A DNA stretch of 64,000 nt from JBFFMO01 sp041390025 (lineage in GTDB: Bacteria; Myxococcota_A; Bradymonadia; Bradymonadales; Bradymonadaceae). The stretch covers positions 124,001 through 188,000 of the forward strand of contig JAWKQR010000001.1 of assembly GCA_041390025.1 (NCBI GenBank), given 5' to 3'. The translations under genes were made by a program, and so were the position numbers. Below are positions 34,762 through 44,425 of the stretch, one piece after another; the first letter of the stretch is position 1, and the number at the start of each line of letters is the position of its first letter. The notes below the pieces were generated by a model. The model saw nothing but the letters and a program-made list of their open reading frames with translations, searched no databases and was not told the origin of the DNA.

Positions 34762-36454
34762 GACCTTGCCACAACCAATCAAACATGAGTTTACGCCTTC
34801 GGATCGTCCGGCCGGTGATCTGAGCGTACTGGAAGGATTGCACAACGCTCTGGTTGCGATGCCCACCGATAGTGGCAAACACCTCATGGCGTACCTTCAG
34901 GCATGGAACGAATTTGATGCTTGGGTGGGTGAGCACGTCAGAATGTCACAGCTTGCCACACAACTGGACACCACGGATGCCGCGGCTCAAGCACACTGGA
35001 TGCACTTGGTGGCCAATGTCATTCCCACGCTTTCACAATGGGATGACCAGCTGGGGAAGAAGCTTCTCGCTTCTGAAGCGGTCAATGATCTGATTGGGAC
35101 GCCCTTCGAGCCGTTCGTTCGACAAGTTCGAAAAGGGGTGGAGCTGTTCAGAGAAGAGAACATAGCCCTGCACACACGTGAGTCAGAGCTTGAAAACGAC
35201 TACAACAAGATTTCGGGTGCATGGCTGACCGAATTCCAGGGCGGCAAACACACCCGTTCTGGCATGATGCAGTTTCTTGTATCTCCCGACCGCGATGTCC
35301 GGAAGTCCTCGTGGGAGGCACTCGCCCAGACGACGCTAAATGATGCCGACGCTCTCGACGACGTGTGGGAAGGATTGTTTGAGCTTCGAGGGAAGATCGC
35401 GCACAACTGCGGCTATGAGAATTACAGGGACTACATTTTTGCAGCAAAGATGCGCGACTACGGTCCTGACGCGTGCTTCGCTTATCATGAACTGATCGCA
35501 GAAGAGGTGGTGCCCCTTGCTCAGGAGGTCAATGAGATGCTCCAAGGCCGCCTCGGGCTGGAGTCTTGGCGTCCGTGGGACTCGATGGCCGACCCCACTG
35601 GAGGAGAACCTCTAAGACCCTTCAAAACAGCTACCGAATTGCAGGATGGCGTCGAGCGTATGATGCGACGTCTTGATGCCGAGTTGGGCGAGCAGTTCCA
35701 CCTTATTCGGGAGCACCAGGATTTGGAGAGTAGGCCTGGAAAATCTCAGGGGGGATTCATGATGACCCTGCCGATGTCCCGTCGTCCCTACATCTTTATG
35801 AACGCCAGTGGAATGCATAGTGACGTGGTTACGATGCTCCACGAAGCAGGGCACGCGTTTCACTTCTTGCTTTCTACACACAACCGCCCGATGGCGAGCA
35901 CCTCGGTTCCCATGGAGTTCAACGAGGTCGCAAGCATGTCGATGGAGCTGCTTCACTACGAGACGTTGGATGAATTTTATCCGGAAGACGATCGTAAGCG
36001 TGCGATTCATCAGCACCTCCGACGGATCCCCAGCCTGTTGACTTCCGTGGCTCGCGGTGATGCCTTTCAGCACGAACTCTACACGAAATTGGATCACACG
36101 CGTGAACAGCGCCACAGCATTTGGCTCGAGCAAGACCGGCGGTTCTCAACCGGCGTGAATTGGGATGGGATCGATCAGAATCTGCGAAGCAAGAGCTGGC
36201 ACTCCATCTTGCACTTCTTCGTCGTCCCATTTTACTACATTGAGTACGGCTTTGCGCAGCTAGGCGCGCTGCAGGTTGCCATGAATGCAGACAAGGACCC
36301 GATCGAGGCACTTTCGAAGTACCGCAATGCCTTGTCGCTGGGCCCACAGGCCGACACAGAAGGGTTGTACGCCGCAGCTGGCGCGCAGTTTGTGCCCACG
36401 CGCGAGCGCGTCCGAGAGATGATGAATTGGATTCGAAGGGGCCTTGAACTCTAG
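34760..36454 (+). CDS. M3-family oligoendopeptidase (PepF-like)
   Basis: A 564-residue cytoplasmic zinc metallopeptidase that cleaves short peptides. The active-site motif HEAGHAFH (about residues 364-371, HExxH) is followed by EFNEVASMSMELL, which supplies the third zinc ligand Glu. The C-terminal region has FFVVPFYYIEYGFAQLGALQ and LYAAAGAQF, both typical of M3B oligopeptidases. There is no signal peptide. The ATG at 34760 lacks a convincing ribosome site, so initiation may be weak or coupled. The 3' end overlaps the convergent glmU by 4 bp. Confidence 0.9.
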   Translation: MTLPQPIKHEFTPSDRPAGDLSVLEGLHNALVAMPTDSGKHLMAYLQAWNEFDAWVGEHVRMSQLATQLDTTDAAAQAHWMHLVANVIPTLSQWDDQLGKKLLASEAVNDLIGTPFEPFVRQVRKGVELFREENIALHTRESELENDYNKISGAWLTEFQGGKHTRSGMMQFLVSPDRDVRKSSWEALAQTTLNDADALDDVWEGLFELRGKIAHNCGYENYRDYIFAAKMRDYGPDACFAYHELIAEEVVPLAQEVNEMLQGRLGLESWRPWDSMADPTGGEPLRPFKTATELQDGVERMMRRLDAELGEQFHLIREHQDLESRPGKSQGGFMMTLPMSRRPYIFMNASGMHSDVVTMLHEAGHAFHFLLSTHNRPMASTSVPMEFNEVASMSMELLHYETLDEFYPEDDRKRAIHQHLRRIPSLLTSVARGDAFQHELYTKLDHTREQRHSIWLEQDRRFSTGVNWDGIDQNLRSKSWHSILHFFVVPFYYIEYGFAQLGALQVAMNADKDPIEALSKYRNALSLGPQADTEGLYAAAGAQFVPTRERVREMMNWIRRGLEL

Positions 36455-37839
36455 GTCTCCGAAGAACGTCTTCGCCGCGCCCAGTTTTCAATGTTCTTTT
36501 GGCGTCCCCGTGCGACGCCCAATGCCCCGTCGGGAATGTCCACAGTGATGACGCTTCCAGCACCGACATAGGCGCCACTTCCAATCGTCACAGGTGCGAC
36601 CAAAGCCGAATTAGACCCGACGAAGGAACCATCGCCAATCGTGGTGCGGTGTTTGTTCTTTCCATCGTAGTTACACGTGATCGTACCCGCCCCAACATTG
36701 GCGTTTGCCCCCACCGTCGCATCACCGAGATAGCTCAAGTGGCTCGCTTTGGCCCCATCGGCCAATGTGGTGTTCTTCGTCTCTACAAAGTTGCCGATCT
36801 TACATCCGCGGCCGACGATTGAGTCCGGCCGGAGGTGGGCGAATGGACCGATAACACTGTTGTCACCAATCGGACTGTCCGTGACGACGCAATAGGGCTT
36901 CACATGGACATCTTGACCAAGCTGCGCGCTGTCCAAGACAGTCCCAGTTTCGATCAAACAGCCTCTTCCAATCGACGTGCGCCCCCGAAGAACGACTCCC
37001 GGATGAAGCGTCACATCCTCGTCCAACACGACGTCTGCACCGATGCGGATGGTTTGCGGTGCGTGCATGGTCACCCCCGCGAGCATCCATCGACGGTTAA
37101 TACGTTCCTGTGCGACCGCTTCGGCTGCAGCCAGGTCTAGACGTGTATTGACCCCTTGAATCTCAGCGGTGTTGACGATCTTGTAGCCGAAAACCTTATG
37201 ACTTCCGGTCACTGCAGCAACAACATCGGTCAGGTAGTACTCGTTCGCCGCGTTGTTCGCAGCCACAGCGCAAAGCCGCTCAAGTTGCTGGTAAAGCAAT
37301 GCGGAATCCACCAGGTAACACCCAGCGTTGATCTCTCGAATGGTTCGCTGAGCGGGTGTGGCGTCTTTGAATTCGACGATGCCAACCACCGCATCGCCGT
37401 CTCGCAGAATGCGTCCGTACTGTCCTGCATCCTCTACATCGGCGGTGATCAATGACAGGTCAAACCCATGGGATGCCTCAACAAATGCCCGAAGAGTCTC
37501 CACGCCAAGATTGGGGACATCACCGGAGAGAATAAGCGTCTTCGACGCCCCACTCTTCAAAGCCTCCTTCGCCGACCACACCGCGTGGCCCGTTCCCAGC
37601 TGTTCGCGTTGTTCGGCTACCGAAATCGCGTCGCCGTAACGGCCTGCGAGCCAATGCCGCACCGCATCAATCTGATGACCAAGCACAACCGTGACCAGAC
37701 CTGCGCCCGAAGCAATGGCTGTATCGATGACGTGCCCGAGCATGGGCAAATCGGCCACTTCATGCAGCACTTTGGCCCGCTCCGACTTCATCCGAGTTCC
37801 CTTACCAGCAGCCAGAATTACCGCCTGAAAATCGGTCAT
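36451..37839 (-). CDS. glmU: Bifunctional UDP-GlcNAc pyrophosphorylase / glucosamine-1-phosphate acetyltransferase
   Basis: A 462-residue enzyme making UDP-N-acetylglucosamine for peptidoglycan and LPS. The N-terminal uridyltransferase domain starts AVILAAGKGTRMKSERAKVLHEV and includes QLGTGHAVW, LSGDVPNLG and EFKDATPAQ. The C-terminal left-handed beta-helix has many hexapeptide repeats (IRIGADVVLDEDVTLHPGV, VIGPFAHLRPDSIVGRGC) and the acetyltransferase active region KASHLSYLGDATVGANANVGAGTITCNYDG. Length matches the family. ATG at 37839 overlaps the stop of a small upstream frame. It is in an apparent operon with add. Confidence 0.95.
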   Translation of the reverse strand: MTDFQAVILAAGKGTRMKSERAKVLHEVADLPMLGHVIDTAIASGAGLVTVVLGHQIDAVRHWLAGRYGDAISVAEQREQLGTGHAVWSAKEALKSGASKTLILSGDVPNLGVETLRAFVEASHGFDLSLITADVEDAGQYGRILRDGDAVVGIVEFKDATPAQRTIREINAGCYLVDSALLYQQLERLCAVAANNAANEYYLTDVVAAVTGSHKVFGYKIVNTAEIQGVNTRLDLAAAEAVAQERINRRWMLAGVTMHAPQTIRIGADVVLDEDVTLHPGVVLRGRTSIGRGCLIETGTVLDSAQLGQDVHVKPYCVVTDSPIGDNSVIGPFAHLRPDSIVGRGCKIGNFVETKNTTLADGAKASHLSYLGDATVGANANVGAGTITCNYDGKNKHRTTIGDGSFVGSNSALVAPVTIGSGAYVGAGSVITVDIPDGALGVARGRQKNIENWARRRRSSET

Positions 37840-38030
37840 TTCGTCTTTCTCTTTGTGGGTTTCTTGGTTTGGGGCTCGGTCGTTGGCTGGGTACCAAAGT
37901 CGCGCTCATCCTCAAGCTGTTCCTGAAGATGACTCTCGAACCGCGAGTGGAATTGAACCTCTTGAGCGACGTGCGGGCTAAAGTGTACCCCTTCTTCGCC
38001 CGCTCTTGGCGAACTCAGCGACCAAATCAT
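37836..38030 (-). CDS. Short hydrophilic reading frame between add and glmU
   Basis: This frame (up to 64 residues) ends in an ATGA overlap with glmU. The non-overlapping part reads VHFSPHVAQEVQFHSRF ... EPQTKKPTKRKTK, highly charged with a Lys-rich end. The only in-frame ATG (38030) lies within the last codons of add, so it is either a small coupled gene or the C-terminal extension of add in another frame after an indel. I cannot decide between these from sequence alone. Confidence 0.4.
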   Translation of the reverse strand: MIWSLSSPRAGEEGVHFSPHVAQEVQFHSRFESHLQEQLEDERDFGTQPTTEPQTKKPTKRKTK

Positions 38031-39054
38031 CGAACGTCTCGACGGCCATCGCCATCACAGTCCGCTTCTTCCGGTACGGCATGAAGCTCGATTTGAACCC
38101 GTCGATCATTAGCCGACGCAGGTCTCCAACGCCGAGATTAAAGTGTTCAACCGCGCGCCAATACTCCTCGGTGACGGAGGTGTCCGTGACGAGGCGGTTG
38201 TCTGTGTTGATTGTGCAGCGGATTCCATAGGACATGTAGAACGGCAACGGGTGGGTGTCGAAGCTATCGCAAGCCCGCGTTTGAACATTGCTGGTTAGGC
38301 AGATCTCCAACGGAATTCGATGGTCATTGACGAAGTTCAAGAGGTCACCATCCTCACGCAACCGAGTTCCATGACCAATCCGATGGGCACCGCACATGTG
38401 AATCGCTTGGTGCACGCTCTCGGGACCGTACGCCTCACCGGCGTGGATCGTGAGGTTGACGTTGTTGTTGCGAATCAGGTCGAACGCGGCCTGGTGATCT
38501 TTGGGCGGATTATCGGCCTCTGCCCCGGCGAGGTCGAATCCGACGACGCCTCGATGCTTGAAAGCGACGCACAACTCCGCAAGTCTGAGCGATGACTCGG
38601 GCGTGATGTGTCGAATGCCGCAAATGATCTGACCGCTCATCAAGCCGTACTGGCGCTTGGCCTCCCGAAGGCCTTCGGCGACAGCTTCAACAATCACGGG
38701 GAAGCTCAACCCCTTTTGCGTGTGAAGCAAGGGGGAGTATCGAACTTCCATATACTTGACGTTCTCGCGCGCTGCGTCTTCCCCAAGCTCAAACGCGGTG
38801 CGATAGAGCGCTTCCTCGGTCTGAAGAACACTCAACGTCACATCGAACGCCTTGAGGTAATCTTTGAGATCTTCGCAAATCGCGCCCATCCGAATGGCTT
38901 TAGCAAGCTGTTCTTCATTGGTTGCGTTGTTGGGAAGCGCGACGCCTTGTTCCGCCGCCAGCTCCAAAATGGTCTTCAGTCGAAGACTGCCGTCCAAGTG
39001 GACGTGAAGATCCGTCTTGGGCATCCGTTCGATAAATTCTCTCGTTACTTTCAT
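37978..39054 (-). CDS. add: Adenosine deaminase
   Basis: A 358-residue zinc hydrolase that deaminates adenosine (and deoxyadenosine) to inosine in purine salvage. Motifs: TDLHVHLDGSLRLKTI (HxH zinc ligands and substrate Asp), MEVRYSPLLH, GFDLAGAE, LTIHAGEAYGPESV (catalytic Glu), RIGHGTRL, EICLTSNVQT and TINTDNRLVTDTSVTEEY (final zinc-ligand Asp). The NTDNR variant at the last motif resembles actinobacterial-type Add. Divergent from the oligopeptidase gene. A 19-bp sequence just upstream of the start (39068-39086) also occurs at 21964-21982. Confidence 0.93.
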   Translation of the reverse strand: MKVTREFIERMPKTDLHVHLDGSLRLKTILELAAEQGVALPNNATNEEQLAKAIRMGAICEDLKDYLKAFDVTLSVLQTEEALYRTAFELGEDAARENVKYMEVRYSPLLHTQKGLSFPVIVEAVAEGLREAKRQYGLMSGQIICGIRHITPESSLRLAELCVAFKHRGVVGFDLAGAEADNPPKDHQAAFDLIRNNNVNLTIHAGEAYGPESVHQAIHMCGAHRIGHGTRLREDGDLLNFVNDHRIPLEICLTSNVQTRACDSFDTHPLPFYMSYGIRCTINTDNRLVTDTSVTEEYWRAVEHFNLGVGDLRRLMIDGFKSSFMPYRKKRTVMAMAVETFDDLVAEFAKSGRRRGTL

Positions 39055-39210
39055 GAGGCATTCCTTTACGCCGACGATTTTCGAGGTTCTAGCACTTTGC
39101 GATGCCCTCGGCCACTCACCGTGCCGAGGTCCGTTGTTGATTCCGTCGTGGGCAATCTTGCCGTATGCATTTCTTTGTGGTGTCTACCCGATCTCAAATC
39201 GAGGTTAGAC

Positions 39211-41313
39211 ATGAAACAAATCATTCCCTTTTTGATGCTTGTATCTGCGTGTGCGCAGGTGAGTCCCGCACCCAACACACGTGACGTCGCTCCGATTCCC
39301 CCATCGGCGGCCAAGACCGAGCATATCGTGACCGCGCACGGCGAATCGTGGGTCGACCCGTACTTCTGGTTGCGAGAACGTTCGAATCCGGAAGTCCTGA
39401 AGTACTTGCAACTTGAAAATCAGTTCGCAGACGCTGTGACAGCGCACCTGACGCAGGACCGGGAGACCTTGTTCGACGAGATGGTTGGACGCATCAACGA
39501 GGACGATACGTCACCCCCTTTTCAGAAAGGTGGGTATCGCTACTTCGACGAAACCAAGGCCGGCAAGGACTACGAGATTCACCACAGGGTGGCCTTGGAT
39601 GGCTCCAACCCACAAGTGATCCTTGATGAGAATCTCGAGGCGTCTGGCCATGAGTACTTCTCGTTGGGAGTCATGGAGGTTAGTCCAAACGACCGTTGGT
39701 TGGCGTACTCCGTGGACCGAACCGGCAGCGAACGGTTTCAGATGCGGTTCCGAGATCTGTCCACCGGAATGGATGTCAAGGAAACGGTGGATGACACCTA
39801 TTATTCAGCAGCATGGTCCAGCGACAGTAGCGCCCTCTACTACACCCGCGTTGACGCGGCGAATCGACCTTACCAAATCTGGCGTCATCGCCTAGGAAGC
39901 GCCGACGATGAGCTCGTCTTCGAAGAAAAGGACGAGTCGTTTCACTTGAGCGTGCAAGCAAGCCGTTCCGGGGAACTCGTTTTCATTCAACTCCAAAGCG
40001 CTGTGACCACCGAATACTGGGTCGTAGACCGGGCGACCTCCAAACCGGAAGTCGTCGTGCCGCGGGTAGCCGGAGTCGAGTACTACATCGACCAGAGCGG
40101 CCCATATCTCTATATGCTCACAAATCGAGATGCACAGAACTTTCAGCTGCTGCGCACGCGCGCGGATGACCGGAAGACCTGGGAGAGCGTCATTCCCCAT
40201 AGCGCATCAATTACGCTCGAAAACATTAACGGTTTCAAGGATTTCATCGTTGTTGAAGAGCGCCGAGGAGGTGTCACTACTCTGCGTGTGAAGTGGCACG
40301 ACGGCACCGACAAGTTTATCCCATTTCCTGAGCCCAGTTACACCACTGGCCTGCGCGACAATTACGTCTGGGACACAAAAGCGGTCCGGTACCGTTACTC
40401 GTCCCTCGTGACTCCGCGCTCGACGTTCGACTACGACGTGAGCACTGGGGAAACAAAACTCATTAAACAGGATGAAGTCAAAGGTTATGACCCGGCAAAC
40501 TATCGTTCAGAGCGTGTCTTTGCCACCGCGCAGGACGGAACGAAAATACCGATCTCGTACGTGTACAAGGAAGGAGCTCTTTCAAGCGGTCCCGCGCCCC
40601 TCTACCTCACGGGTTACGGGGCGTACGGAATCTCGTACGACCCCTATTTTTCGTCCTCTCGAGTCTCGTTGCTTGATCGCGGGGTTGTGTTCGCCATCGC
40701 CCACATTCGCGGTGGAAGCGACATGGGTCGAGCCTGGTACGAAGACGGAAAACTGCTGAAAAAGAAGAATACATTCAACGATTTCATTGCCTGCGCGGAG
40801 GCCTTGCAGGAGTTGCAGCTCACGACGCGCGACAAGCTCGCCATCAGTGGCGGCAGCGCTGGGGGGTTGTTGATCGGAGCGGTCATCAACAGCAGACCGG
40901 AACTCTTCAAAGTTGCCGTCGCTGACGTACCGTTCGTCGATGTTCTCAACACGATGTCCGACCCCTCCCTTCCGCTCACAGTGATTGAATGGGAGGAGTG
41001 GGGCAACCCCGCGGACAAAGACTATTTCGACTACATTCGCTCGTACTCGCCGTATGACAACGTCGCCTCACAACGTTATCCGTCGTTGTTGGTCACGGCA
41101 GGACTTAACGATCCCCGTGTCCAATATTGGGAGCCCGCTAAATGGGTCGCGAAACTACGGGCGACCGCGGACGGAGCGAATCCGATCCTGCTCAAAACCA
41201 ACATGGGAGCCGGGCACGGGGGAGCGTCCGGAAGATATGGGTACTTGCGCGAAACGGCGTTCGAATACGCGTTTGTGCTTGATCAGTTGAATGGACCTAC
41301 TTCCCAACGGTGA
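39211..41313 (+). CDS. Prolyl oligopeptidase-family peptidase (oligopeptidase B-like) with lipoprotein signal
   Basis: A 700-residue S9A serine peptidase. The N-terminal seven-bladed propeller includes DPYFWLRERSNPEVLKYLQLEN, EYFSLGVMEVSPNDRWLAYS and YYSAAWSSDSSALYYTRVD. The catalytic domain has LTGYGAYGISYDPYFSSSRVSLLDRG, HIRGGSDMGRAWYEDG, the nucleophile ISGGSAGGLL (Ser549), and AGHGGASGRYG with the catalytic His. These match oligopeptidase B, which cleaves after Arg/Lys in small peptides. The family is normally cytoplasmic; here the start with GAGG upstream gives a leader with a lipobox (MLVSAC), so export to the periplasm or outer membrane is predicted. Overlaps the convergent next gene by 17 bp. 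Confidence 0.9.
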   Translation: MKQIIPFLMLVSACAQVSPAPNTRDVAPIPPSAAKTEHIVTAHGESWVDPYFWLRERSNPEVLKYLQLENQFADAVTAHLTQDRETLFDEMVGRINEDDTSPPFQKGGYRYFDETKAGKDYEIHHRVALDGSNPQVILDENLEASGHEYFSLGVMEVSPNDRWLAYSVDRTGSERFQMRFRDLSTGMDVKETVDDTYYSAAWSSDSSALYYTRVDAANRPYQIWRHRLGSADDELVFEEKDESFHLSVQASRSGELVFIQLQSAVTTEYWVVDRATSKPEVVVPRVAGVEYYIDQSGPYLYMLTNRDAQNFQLLRTRADDRKTWESVIPHSASITLENINGFKDFIVVEERRGGVTTLRVKWHDGTDKFIPFPEPSYTTGLRDNYVWDTKAVRYRYSSLVTPRSTFDYDVSTGETKLIKQDEVKGYDPANYRSERVFATAQDGTKIPISYVYKEGALSSGPAPLYLTGYGAYGISYDPYFSSSRVSLLDRGVVFAIAHIRGGSDMGRAWYEDGKLLKKKNTFNDFIACAEALQELQLTTRDKLAISGGSAGGLLIGAVINSRPELFKVAVADVPFVDVLNTMSDPSLPLTVIEWEEWGNPADKDYFDYIRSYSPYDNVASQRYPSLLVTAGLNDPRVQYWEPAKWVAKLRATADGANPILLKTNMGAGHGGASGRYGYLRETAFEYAFVLDQLNGPTSQR

Positions 41314-41943
41314 ACTGGAGAGGAAACATCACAGCGGTGGTCTCAGACCGTTTGGGGAACGTCGCGCTTTCGACGACCTCAACCAGACACGCCTCAAAGA
41401 GAGTGTCCTGAAAATGAGATCCGACGATTCGCGCTTCGTGCGGTGTTCCATCACGATTCACTTTGAAGCTTAGGAGGCCAGCACCATTCGGGCTGCTGCG
41501 TGCCATCGATTCAAAGACGCACCTCGAAAACGACGTGTTCGCGATCACCTGACGGACGTCGTTGTCCGATAGGCCCCCGATGGCTCGCGGGACACGCCCA
41601 AAGCCGTCGAGTTGAATCCGCACGCTCATCACAAACGCGCCACCCAAGTCTGTGGTCCCCAAACATTGGAGAAACGATTCCTGGTCTTCCGGTTCTGGGC
41701 GGACGAGCTTCCCATCACCGTCAATGACAATGACGTAGTCTCCCGGTCCGGTATTCTCCGCAAGACAAGTTGCTAACAGTGAGTTCGAGGGCGGCTCGAG
41801 AAGCGGGGCGACTGTCCAATGTAAACGGACGCGTCGCTCGATGTTTGGGACGAAGGTCTTCCGCAAGGTTGTTCGTCGTGGAGGACTACCGGTTCAGTGT
41901 GGGCTGCACACGAAGCAAGCAAGACCCAGATCCATCTACCCAT
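41297..41943 (-). CDS. Second AgmX-like lipoprotein, apparently frameshifted near the N-terminus
   Basis: The 3' part (stop at 41297) encodes a C-terminal AgmX/TonB-like domain: GAFVMSVRIQLDGFGRVPRA, DNDVRQVIANTSFSRCVFES, GLLSFKVNRDGTPHEARIVG and ATFPKRSETTAVMFPLQF. The frame as read can only start at a TTG (41866). In another frame, an ATG at 41943 encodes a lipoprotein leader MGRWIWVLLASCAAHTEPV that runs up to this point. The simplest view is one ~215-residue lipoprotein broken by an indel near 41860-41900, next to a one-mismatch motif copy at 41882. Alternatively the leader is fortuitous. Confidence 0.6.
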
Positions 41944-41986
41944 CGCTGTCGCGTCGTGACAGCCTTTATGCAAGTTGTCCCTCCGA

Positions 41987-42737
41987 TTACAACGGCATCG
42001 CCATGAGGTTCACAACCGGAACCATCACGACACAAACTGTGCGCAGCCTTCCAGAACCGAACTTTAACAACGATGGCCCGACAGCCAATAACGCACGCCA
42101 CCTTGCTTCAACGTCCAGTGGCCCAGAAGCCAACGCAACGAAGAATCCAGCCACCGTGGAACCTAGGATTGACGCTGCAACGCTCCTGCAACCGGGAACA
42201 GTTGAGATCTCAACAGGAGGAGCACGCGCATCGCACACAAGATGAGGAGGTTCGCAACCGCCTTGGGAACCGCTCCTCGCGGCAGACTTGAATTGGTCCT
42301 GCACCGGTTCTTCGACCGCTTGGCCGAGGATCCTCGGGATACGTTTGGACAGCATCGTTCGCAGACTCGCCAATACCGCGGATAACAACAAAGTCGTGAA
42401 GTAGGTTGCGACTAGAAACAGCACCAGAGTCACTGTGCGAACAACCCACCAAACATACACGAGAAACCTTCCGGCTTCGCCCAAATCATCTCGAAGTAGG
42501 GCCCCAAAACGTGACCGCAGCGATCGCGAGCGAGACGAACACGATGAAACTGGAGCATCGCAGGAACGCAGCAAGGGCCATAGGTCCTTGTTGCGTAGCG
42601 GAACCGCGGCGCGTGCTGTCGTCAACAAGCCACGAGTGCTTGTCGATGATTTGGCATGTCTTACTTAGGTCGAGATCCCTTCCAGATGACGACCGCTGCT
42701 TCGGATTGAGCTTTTTTCCATTCCGGATTCTCGACAC
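41987..42737 (-). pseudogene. Broken membrane-protein gene
   Basis: Two minus-strand frames share one apparent protein. The first supplies LAAFLRCSSFIVFVSLAIAAVTFWG (within 42486-42737). The second supplies RFLVYVWWVVRTVTLVLFLV, VATYFTTLLLSAVLASL, ASILGSTVAGFFVALASG and a final VCVVMVPVVNLMAMPL (41987-42628). Together they suggest a multi-pass membrane protein interrupted by at least one frameshift. No family recognised. First element of the indel-rich tract that extends to about 47.2 kb. Confidence 0.45.
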
Positions 42738-42780
42738 GTGGTATCAGCGGAAATCAAGGCGCCTAACATGTTGAAAATTT

Positions 42781-42826
42781 GGGGGTCTTCTTTTTTAAAA
42801 GAATTTTCGCAAATATCTGACCCCAT
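42781..42826. repeat. REP-like imperfect palindrome upstream of a RAYT-type transposase
   Basis: GGGGGTC near 42781-42787 pairs with GACCCCA near 42819-42825, and inner TTTTTTAAAA / GAATTTT stretches add symmetry. The GACCCC/GGGGTC ends just before a tyrosine transposase remnant resemble sequences flanking REP-associated transposases. Pairing is imperfect; I treat this as suggestive. Confidence 0.4.
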
Positions 42827-42861
42827 TGACCGGATAACCCTCTTGCATTGACCAACAAGCC

Positions 42862-43760
42862 ATGGGAGACATCGTGACACGACCCAAAAGACATCTACCT
42901 GGCTTGTGTTCACCGCGCTGCAGCCAGCGTCAAGCTTGATCGGCACCGACAGTCGCGAGCTCGTCGGTTACATGTTTGGACGCGCGCTCGTTGCGTCGGG
43001 TTGTGAGGTTCACGCAGCCATTGCGATGAGCAATCATGTGCACTACGTCTACACAGACCACGAAGGTCGACGTTCTCAGCTCATGCAGCAGTTCCATTCG
43101 AATCTTGCCTCGGAAGCGGAACTTGGAGCTTCTGGACGAGAAGAGAACTTCTGGGACTCCAGAACTGTGTGATTGCGTCTTGCTCGACATTGAGACCATC
43201 GTCCAGAAGACGTTGCATACGGCCTTGAACGCCGTAGCAGCTGGACTCATCGATCGCGTTGAAGATTGGAAAGGGTTCATGGTCCTGCCAAAACATTGGG
43301 GGCAGCCAATGCGATTTCAGCGTCCCAAGTTGTGTGGATCGTCCATGCCTGAGGTCATCGAGTTCACGCCACAACTTCCACCGGGTTTCACGCATCTTGC
43401 TCTTGAGGAGGCGAAGGCACTCTTCACGCGAAATATTCGTGACTTGGAGCAACTCTATCGAGCACAACGGCACACTGAACCGAATGCTAAAATGCGCGAA
43501 TGACCAAAGTTGTCGTGCCACGTCAAACAAAGGCGAACCCACACGACGCGCAAGCCTTCCACCCCACGTTTCTCGTGCGAAAACCGCCGATCGCGCGGCG
43601 CGAGCCATCCGTGCCCAGCGGGTTTTTGAACAGGCCTATGCTGAATGTTTGGAGGCCATCCGCCGCGGTGAGCTCGCGGTAGAGTTCCCGGCCGGCGCGA
43701 TAAAGGTGGCACAAACGCTCGGGTATCGCCGCGCGGTTGTACTTGCTGCCGTTGTTTCTG
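42862..43760 (+). pseudogene. REP-associated tyrosine transposase-like gene (Y1_Tnp, RAYT), frameshifted
   Basis: The gene starts at ATG 42862 (VTRPKRHLPGL) and continues in a second frame with ELVGYMFGRALVASGCEVH and AIAMSNHVHYVYTDHEGRRSQ. The His-hydrophobe-His NHVHY is the metal site of Y1 transposases. A third segment (stop at 43503) has CDCVLLDIETIVQKTLHTAL and DWKGFMVLPKHWGQPMRF, and the last (43500-43760) has FEQAYAECLEAIRRGELAVEFPAGA, the tail seen in deltaproteobacterial RAYT-like proteins. At least three indels separate these pieces although residues are well preserved. RAYTs process REP palindromes as single-stranded DNA. The family call is firm; whether it is dead or mis-assembled is open. 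Confidence 0.72.
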
Positions 43761-43825
43761 GTAATAATAACGACAATCAAAAAGGGCTTCAAAGGAAGAA
43801 ACAAACCCGACGAAGATCCCGAGGA

Positions 43826-44350
43826 CTAGAATCCTTGAATCGCTTCATAAAAACGCGCGAGGTGAATCCCATCGACCAAACCATGGTGCGCCGAGATCGC
43901 CAAAGGCATCGTGACTCTGTTCGATTCCGGGTGAGTTTTCCCCATGCGATGCGTGGTGTGAAGTCCATTGCCTTGCGACGAGGGTGCTGGATCGATGTGA
44001 AGTCCAACCACGGAAGACAGGTCACAAAAACAACGTGCCGTGCGTCTTTGCGAGAGTTATCGGAGAGCTCAGTGGTCTTGAGTCTGTCGGCATTGCCTGT
44101 TCCGCCGTCGCGAACGTCTCGATGTCCGCGGTCCATTCGGCGATGGCGAACAAACGTCCTGTTGTCCTGGCACCGTGAATGAGGGGAGCACACATCGAAC
44201 TCGATCAATTCATCCGCCTCGATGCGTTACAGCTGCGGACTCTCGTTCAATGCCCCAACGATGTGATGCAAACATCGCACGAACACACCGGGTCCTCTTC
44301 GAGCACCGGCGTCACATCGATATGCACACGCTGTCATTCCAAGGATGCTC
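43826..44350 (-). pseudogene. Chloramphenicol acetyltransferase-like gene, frameshifted
   Basis: Minus-strand pieces in several frames line up with the CAT family. FAIAEWTADIETFATAEQAM comes first, then FVTCLPWLDFTSIQHP and DFTPRIAWGKL, then MPLAISAHHGLVDGIHLARF before the stop at 43826. The last piece contains HHGLVDG, the HHxxxDG catalytic signature. Homologues in this phylum are often of unknown acyltransferase activity, so resistance should not be assumed. The upstream limit is uncertain. At least two frameshifts. Confidence 0.6.
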
Positions 44351-44425
44351 GTGCACGATAGAACTCAGACTACGAGGTCTGCGATGGCCGTTCGAACCAT
44401 CGGGGAGGGATGTTGTGTCATCGCG

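Noticed and set aside
43826..44350. CAT-like gene as an antibiotic resistance gene
   Set aside because: The frame is broken and CAT-fold acyltransferases in this phylum have unknown substrates; only the fold signature is supported.
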